A program made the position numbers and the translations under genes. DNA of 64,000 bases from Mugil cephalus. Taxonomy: Eukaryota > Chordata > Actinopteri > Mugiliformes > Mugilidae. Where the stretch lies: assembly GCF_022458985.1 (NCBI RefSeq), contig NC_061771.1, positions 24,854,001 through 24,918,000 on the forward strand. Reading direction: 5' to 3'. Shown here piece after piece: positions 58,198 through 64,000 of this stretch. Within the stretch, counting starts at the first letter, position 1; every line of letters starts with the position of its first letter. The notes beneath the pieces were generated by a model. It did not search any database and was not told where the DNA came from. It worked only from the letters and a program-made list of their open reading frames with translations.

Positions 58198-58675
58198 AAA
58201 AGTCTTTGGGTCCTATGGGACAGATACCATCGAGGAGTGTCACTGCTATAGGGTGGGGATGCCTGGTCAGGTGGGTCCTAGATGTCTAAGTAACATCCAC
58301 ATGAATGAATAACAAGTAGTGATGCTCGATACCACTGATTTCCTTTCTGATCCGATACTGAGTAAAATTCAGGCTGGTGCCAGCGATACCGATCCGGTAC
58401 CGATACTTTGTGTAAATACACCCTAATGTGTAAATAAATAAAAATAAAAAAGTTGTGTATTTCAAATAATAGCTTCATAAACAATAGCAGACATCAGGGT
58501 AATTTATTTATTTATTTATGTTAAACTTGGACTTGGACTGGTATCGTGAGTATCGATATTTCAGTATCAATCTGCATATAAATAATATCAAGATCAAAAG
58601 TTTCCCAGCAGAACATTGAATTGTCACAAGATGGTCAGTGTTACTTCCTTCTCCTGTCACTGGTTTTAATGTTAC
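58198..58675 (-). mobile_element. Tc1/mariner-derived element, copy 11, split by an insertion
   Basis: The first half (58198-58306: ATCGAGGAGTGTCACTGC ... AAGTAACATCCACATGAATG) and second half (58590-58675: AAAGTTTCCCAGCAGAAC, TTGTCACAAGATGGTCAG) are separated by about 280 bp containing GATACCGATCCGGTACCGATAC, a motif typical of another fish DNA transposon. The right terminal repeat is mutated (TTTTAATGTTA). Confidence 0.75.
58310..58585. mobile_element. DNA element nested in Tc1 copy 11
   Basis: It starts near GATGCTCGATACCACTGATT and ends near GTATCGTGAGTATCGATATT, which are roughly inverted relative to each other, and carries the GATACCGATCC motif. Exact ends and target duplication are not clear. 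Confidence 0.45.
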
Positions 58676-59426
58676 AAGGTGATGCAGTTCTTTTTCTCTT
58701 CTCCACCCATCATTTGATTCTCTACCTTTACTCCAGTGATCAGTGGTTTCCCTTTGTCCCTGTTTATACCTGATGTCTTCCTGCTTGTGTCGACTTTCCT
58801 GTCCTTTAACTCTCAATGTTTTTGGTTTTCTCTGTTCTTCACCCTGTTACTGGTGCATTGGTGCATATTGGCAGTTGTTGGAAATCTGCACCACTTGTGG
58901 ATGGTTTTCCTTTCAGTGGAATGATTTATTTCAAATAATGTGACGGCCTTTTTAAATCCCTTGCCAGACTCGTAGGCATCCACTGACATTTATTATTATA
59001 TTTTTTTTATTTTTTTTTTCAGAAGGACTTAAAGAGCTCTTTACATCTTGGCACAATGACACCGCGCACTTTAATAGCCAAGAGTGCAGCAGACTCTAGA
59101 TGTCAGCGGTTTAAATATAAGACAGTTTCCGCACGTCTACGAGTACGAGTCTCATCACTGACACGAAATCCACGACCGTGATTCTAATTTTAAGGTTTGA
59201 TGGTGTCGTAAATGTCAGGATGTGACCGCGTTTTCATGTGACTGGACATTAGTTTTAGTTTAGTTTGTTTTTTAAAGTTACACACATGAAATTTACTGCA
59301 AAAAAAAATCTATTTTCATATTTCTTGAGCACATACCTCCATCTGTAAACGCTTCAAATCTAATCATCTTTAAAAATGTCCCTTGGCTGTGTTCACTCTG
59401 CTGTGCCACGTTGCTTTAAGCATCAC

Positions 59427-60411
59427 TGACTAGTCACTGATCGCAATGACAGAGGGTCACTGCAGCAAACTAGCAGCTGTTCATTCAAGTGCATGGAAAT
59501 ACTTCACTGAAGATGAATCCTCCGTACTACCTTGACATGTCAGTCCTGGAATACAACAGAAGCCTTGTACTTATACCTGGTGAAGTAATTGGAAAGAAAA
59601 TATTATATATTGGCAGTTGCTACCAGAAATGCCTTGCCCAGGAACTGGAAGAAAAGTCACCAAAACCAATCCCCATGATTTTGCCATCTTACGATAAATG
59701 TGATAAATGCAAGTTGATGACGCACACAACATACTCACAGCCCTCATGCAAGGTTTGCAGAAAAAAAAGATAATGGTTAAGGATAAAAACACAACAACTT
59801 TATTCCACTACCTGAAGTGCAACCACAAGCGGAGTACGACGAGAGCCGGCAAATGAGTCAGGAGAAAGAAAGCAGCCACATCCTTCGGTAAAGATGACCG
59901 ATTTCTGGGGACAATCCCCGTTTTGGATGTCCTCCACGGCTAAAGCTGTCCCGATAGTGTCCCTGATTTTAGCTTTTTATGAATGAGAGAGACTGCAACT
60001 ACAATTATTACGGCAGCCAGTCATGCTGCTGTTGACATTACAGACATAGCAGCTTAAATATGAATAAATATGTTAAAACTAATGAACCAGAGTTAATCCC
60101 GTTTCTTCATTTCATCTTGATAACATTTAATACTTCACAAAGCCCATATTGCCCATCCCTACCAAACACCCTGTAGTAACAGAGAGAAAAACGCTTCACA
60201 TCAACTATTTGTAAAAGAGAAATACTCGGCTAGATTATCCCAACGTGGTGCGGAGTACTATAAAATGCTACGAAGCTGAGTTGCAGCCTGTTTTTATACA
60301 GGCTATACATATCTGCAGCTCACAGTGTGTAGCACGTGAGCTGTCTTTTAAGAATATAGGTTTCATTGCTTTCTACTAGGTTTTTATTAGTGACGTCATC
60401 AGTGACTAGTC
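59427..60411. mobile_element. Possible ~1-kb element with ACTAGTCACTGAT inverted ends
   Basis: GACTAGTCACTGAT near 59428-59441 recurs in reverse complement (ATCAGTGACTAGTC) near 60398-60411. Between them lie a small open frame with two CxxC pairs (59489-59773) and, at 59880-60030, the inverted counterpart of the repeat at 9843-10000. No target duplication was verified, so this is a proposal. Confidence 0.35.
59489..59773 (+). CDS. Small ORF with two CxxC pairs, unknown
   Basis: A 94-codon frame begins MHGNTSLKMNPPYYLDMS and ends with SYDKCDKCKLM, then 15 residues later SCKVCRKKR. The CxxC...CxxC pattern would suit a small zinc-binding finger. No intron signals decide whether it is complete. 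It lies between possible inverted ends and may be a transposon-borne gene remnant. Not recognised. Confidence 0.3.
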   Translation: MHGNTSLKMNPPYYLDMSVLEYNRSLVLIPGEVIGKKILYIGSCYQKCLAQELEEKSPKPIPMILPSYDKCDKCKLMTHTTYSQPSCKVCRKKR

Positions 60412-60905
60412 TGTGTCGACTTTCATCATGACAATCTCTCATTGGGATGTTTAACATTTAACACCCCATGTGTTGTCAATGTAATGTAGTTTATTGTCAA
60501 GTTACAATATTTTATCCTCTCACATTCAGTTGGTTTGATCTCAGTCTTCCTCTTTCTGCTGTTGTCTCTTTCTCCTCGTCTCCCTCCCCCTCTTTATTTC
60601 TTTCTAGTGCTGATTCTTTGACTAGAATGCTTACTCCACAAGCCAACGCTGGGCCCATTAGCTGAGACCAGCACACTCCTACTCCTCTTCCTCCTCGTCC
60701 TTTTCTTCTTCTTCCTCCCTCTTGTCTTCCCCCTCTCCACTTCCATTAACCAGCCAATCAATTAATACAGGTTGAGTCGGCGTGAGAACGAGCCAAAAAA
60801 AGAGCAATCCTTTAATTAGCTTGGACGCTACATCAGCTCGCTACGTCTCTCTGCTTTTCTGCGCAACCCCCCTCCTCTCTACCACCACCATCATCATCAT
60901 CATCG

Positions 60906-60948
<43 letters not shown>

Positions 60949-61340
60949 ATCCTTTCTTTCTACACGGTCGCTAAACATAATGATCATAAGCACTGCGAGC
61001 AGACACGCCCTCACCGAGAAGCGTTATTTCAAAGAAAGTGTGTCCGAGTTTTGCGGAAATGCTGTTTGTTCTCCTCTGACACATTAAATCCAGCAAAACA
61101 CGTCTAGTCAGCATTTCGAGTGAAGCCTTGTTAATGTGCGTGGGTGTGTTAGGTTAGCATAAGCCCCAAATGAAGAAAAAAGAAAAGAAACCTTTTGTTT
61201 ATTCTATAGTCTTAAGCCAAAAAAGCCGATAAAGAACAGATAAGGAACTAAACAAGAAGTTTATGATCATGAAAAAGAAGACAATGATGAAGAAAACTCC
61301 CCTTTTTTTTCTTTTTCTTTTTTACGGAAGTCAGTGATAG
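60412..61340. other. No gene seen; pyrimidine tract and (CA)n
   Basis: 60535-60740 is C+T rich and a (CA)n of about 20 units lies at 60907-60948. A run of CAT triplets precedes it. No exon supported. Confidence 0.5.
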
Positions 61341-61384
61341 ATGAAACTTTTTTTTTGGTCCAAGCAGAACACTGACATGACTGA

Positions 61385-62110
61385 AACAATATCCAGATGT
61401 AATTTAAGACTTTATGTAAATTCTGTTGTCAGGTCCAGTTTCCTTCAGCTCAGAACCTATTCAAAAAACAGGCGCTTCCTATCACCCTCCGACCTAGAAA
61501 CAGTTATCCACACATTCGTATCATCCAGCCTGGACAACTCCCTCTACTCAGGTATTACCCAGACCACCACCTCCCTTCTCCAACTAGTCCGAAACGCAAA
61601 AAGGTCAAAGAAGCGAGAAACATCGCTCGCATTCTTGCATCATTACACCGGCTCCCCGTTCATTTCAGGATACACTTCAAAATCCTTCCGATTGTTTACA
61701 AATCCCTCCATGGTTGGGCTCCTTCATATATATCTTTGAGCTTCTCTCCCCTTACACCACCACCAGAGCCTTTAGGTGCTTGGACTGTGGTATGTTGGCT
61801 GTGCCATGTTCGGGGAAAAAAAAAAAGGGGGCGGGGGGGGACCAGGCCTTTTCTGTTGCAGCCCCTCGGCTCTGGAACATCCTGTCAGAAGCTATTAGGA
61901 GCTCTGACTCTGATGGAGGTTTTAAGAAGCACCTCAAGACCCATCTTTACTCACTGGCTTTCAATAGAATTTGATCGTTTTTTTTTTTCTGGTCACCCAG
62001 TGTGTTAATCGCTTTTCATTTGATCTGTATTCTACATGTTTTATACGACATGTTGAATATGAAGCACTTTGGTGCAAATGGTCTTTGCTAATAAAGTGCT
62101 AGATAAATTA
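61385..62110 (+). pseudogene. LINE L2-like element, 3' coding remnant and tail
   Basis: In three shifting frames the sequence keeps LETVIHTFVSSSLDNSLYSG, then ILASLHRLPVHFRIHFKILP and ISELLSPYTTTRAF, then AFSVAAPRLWNILSEAIRSS and FKKHLKTHLYSLAF. These occur in the order of the C-terminal end of L2/CR1-type reverse transcriptase polyproteins. A purine run (about 61817-61840) and frameshifts break it. GAAGCACTTTGG ... TAATAAAGTGCTAGATAAAT at 62058-62110 is the matching 3' tail. It is 5' truncated, as is usual for LINE copies. Confidence 0.85.
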
Positions 62111-63156
62111 ATTAAACTTACACTTCACTTCATGGCAGAAGTCATATAGATCCATCCAGCGTTCGTCCGGTTTTTCCATATTTTTAAAACTCTTTAAATA
62201 TTTGTGTTCAGGCACAGACCAAAACCAGTGTCCAGTAATGCTGCCATTTAATTTTTTGACTGCTGTTCTACATTATTTCCATTGACTACTACAATTAGTT
62301 ACCACATTGTGTCAATTAACTCCAGCTGAGTAATAATGAAGATGTACATTTAGTGACATCTCAATAGAGGGTCTAAAGAGAGTGGGATGTCTATTCAGGA
62401 CAACTGTGGGCATTATAAAATCATAGGCTGATCTGTACCACAATTATATATATCTATTAATAATAGGTTATTTGGCTATTATCCAATCACTGTTTATTGT
62501 TATTATTATTATTTTTATTCTACATGAGGCCTATTTGAATGTGTGTTTGCAGAAAAGGTCAGATCTCAGATTTCCGGCAACTGCATTATAGTTTATTAGT
62601 ATTTTATGTCATTTTTGCAAAGACTTTCCACTGAACACGCAATTTTTCAGCCAGCAAGTGTAAAAACGTATATTACTCAGTTCAATATAACATTGCACTT
62701 GTTAAACGAAATACCTTACTGTAGCATGAATCCTCTCTGGAGTTCCAGTTTCAGTTTTTGAATTTCCGCAGTACTTATTGCAAGTCGCATCCGATTGATA
62801 GAAAACATAAAACTGTCGCTCAAACCATCTGCAGCTGCAGCAGTTAATGAAGAGAATGAGCCGCTGGCACTTGAGGCCCGGCACTCAGCTTCACTCCAGC
62901 TAAAGAGGGAGAACGTCTTTTGTTTTTTGTGGATCTAATTTTATCTGAGTCCCCATCAAGAAAAATCTCAGGCTCCATTTAACTTAACGCTTCAGTATTA
63001 ATCCAAATTGAGTAAAATACGCTTGTTGTTGTCGTTCATACAGCACGATTATATCCTGATGTAGAAAAGCCTGCAACGTATCTTTGCAAAGGTAAATCTA
63101 ATTTTGGAATGAAACTTTTAGAGCTGACATTGCAAGTGAATCCCAATGTCTTTTTT

Positions 63157-63191
<35 letters not shown>

Positions 63192-63240
63192 GTTGGCTCT
63201 AATCCTGCTGCGTGGCCATTACTCTCTCATCTCATTCTAC
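62111..63240. other. No gene seen; poly(T) run
   Basis: Ends with about 32 T at 63158-63189. No exon or named repeat. Confidence 0.5.
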
Positions 63241-64000
63241 CTCTCTGTAGACAGCTCTGTAGCTTTGGCCTGCTGAGTGAGATCAGAGAACAGAGAGGGA
63301 GGGGTGGGGAGGAGAGGAGAGGAGAGCATCGGTGGTGAGCGGTGGGGGGGGGTGTAAGGGGGTGGCGTTATTTCAAGGGGGTGGTGCCAGGGCTTCCTGC
63401 GGGGGTTGCCTGTGTGAACGCTCCCTGAATGACAATGCTGCGCATCAGGGCCTCAGCACGACTCCCTCAGCAGCACATACACACCCACCCACGCACACTC
63501 GCAGGGAGAGAGCCTGGGAAAGCTGCAAGGCCATGCAGCAGCAACAGCAGCAGCAGCAGGAGGAGGAGGAGTAGGAGGAATAACAGGGGTATACCAGTGT
63601 GCAGAAACTCAAGAAGGGGAAGGAGGGAGAGAGCGAAACGTCTCCAGCCGCCACCTTCCGCTTCGTCTGTCCTCATTATCAATCAGTGACAGAGCAGCTT
63701 GTCATCTGTCATCCCACCACGTCGTGGTTTCCATGATCAGGCAAATCACAGTCAGGCTTGTCCACCAGCATCGGCATCACCCCCCCCCCCCACCACCCCC
63801 ACCCCCTCTACCCCACACCATTTCTCCACCACCATCACCACCCACCTCTTCCCGACACTCACTTTCACTCACTCACTCCCTTGCTGTCAACGGGAACGGG
63901 CTTTTATCATGCCTGTTAGTAGCCACTAGACTGCGGGAATCCGATGACGAACGAATCCAGCGATGCTCACATGTTATGACGCTGAAAATGCATCTTGTAA
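63241..64000. other. GC-richer segment with triplet repeats at the right edge
   Basis: Contains GGAGA units (63300-63325), G-runs, a CAG-rich block (63537-63560) leading into GGA units, and C-runs at 63780-63792. The composition differs from the preceding AT-rich DNA and could be an approach to a promoter or exon beyond the window. No exon is supported. The frames that read poly-Gln/Glu or poly-Ser come from the triplets. Confidence 0.35.

Noticed and set aside
63332..63574. 80-codon frame ending in poly-Gln and poly-Glu.
   Set aside because: It is produced by adjoining CAG and GGA triplet repeats, and no splice or conserved sequence supports it.

Overview
The window looks like nuclear DNA of a ray-finned (teleost) fish. 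It has vertebrate GT-AG exon-intron structure, AATAAA poly(A) signals, long CA/GT, AT and pentanucleotide microsatellites, and many decayed fish-type transposons (Tc1/mariner, hAT, LINE L2-like and R4/Dong-like). There are no operons, prokaryotic signals, CRISPR arrays or convincing structural RNA genes. The species cannot be fixed from the sequence alone.

The left 13.4 kb is gene-dense and well resolved. A two-exon GDNF-family ligand gene, best read as persephin (pspn, + strand, coding 2949-3551), meets the nine-exon WD40 gene wdr83 (- strand, coding 7756-4700) tail to tail; their poly(A) signals are about 80 bp apart. wdr83 is head to head with wdr83os (+ strand, coding 8434-13089), which encodes Asterix, a subunit of the ER PAT complex. 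The two start codons are 678 bp apart, the same divergent pairing as in mammals. All three gene models give full-length open proteins (167, 316 and 106 aa). A 203-bp repeat lies in inverted orientation on both sides of pspn, with one arm inside the predicted wdr83 3' UTR.

From 13.4 kb to the right end the DNA is gene-poor and repeat-rich. Two CpG-rich stretches ending in strong splice donors (about 16.0-16.25 and 17.5-17.97 kb) could be promoter/first-exon regions. One convincing but unidentified coding exon sits at 35515-35907 (+), and a weaker candidate at 43717-43818 (+). These may belong to one plus-strand gene with very long introns running off the right edge, but the sequence does not prove it.

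Most of the rest is interspersed repeats. At least eleven copies of one Tc1/mariner-derived, internally deleted element occur, some nested with other insertions. Two short hAT elements still carry 8-bp target duplications. Remnants of LINE reverse transcriptase and tail regions, several unnamed fish repeats present two or more times in the window, and many simple repeats make up the remainder. I found no clearly new multi-gene system. The most worthwhile leads are the orphan exon, the inverted repeats around pspn, complementary GT/CA tracts bracketing a wdr83os exon, a probable GC-AG intron in wdr83os, and a small CxxC ORF inside what may be an undescribed ~1-kb inverted-repeat element.
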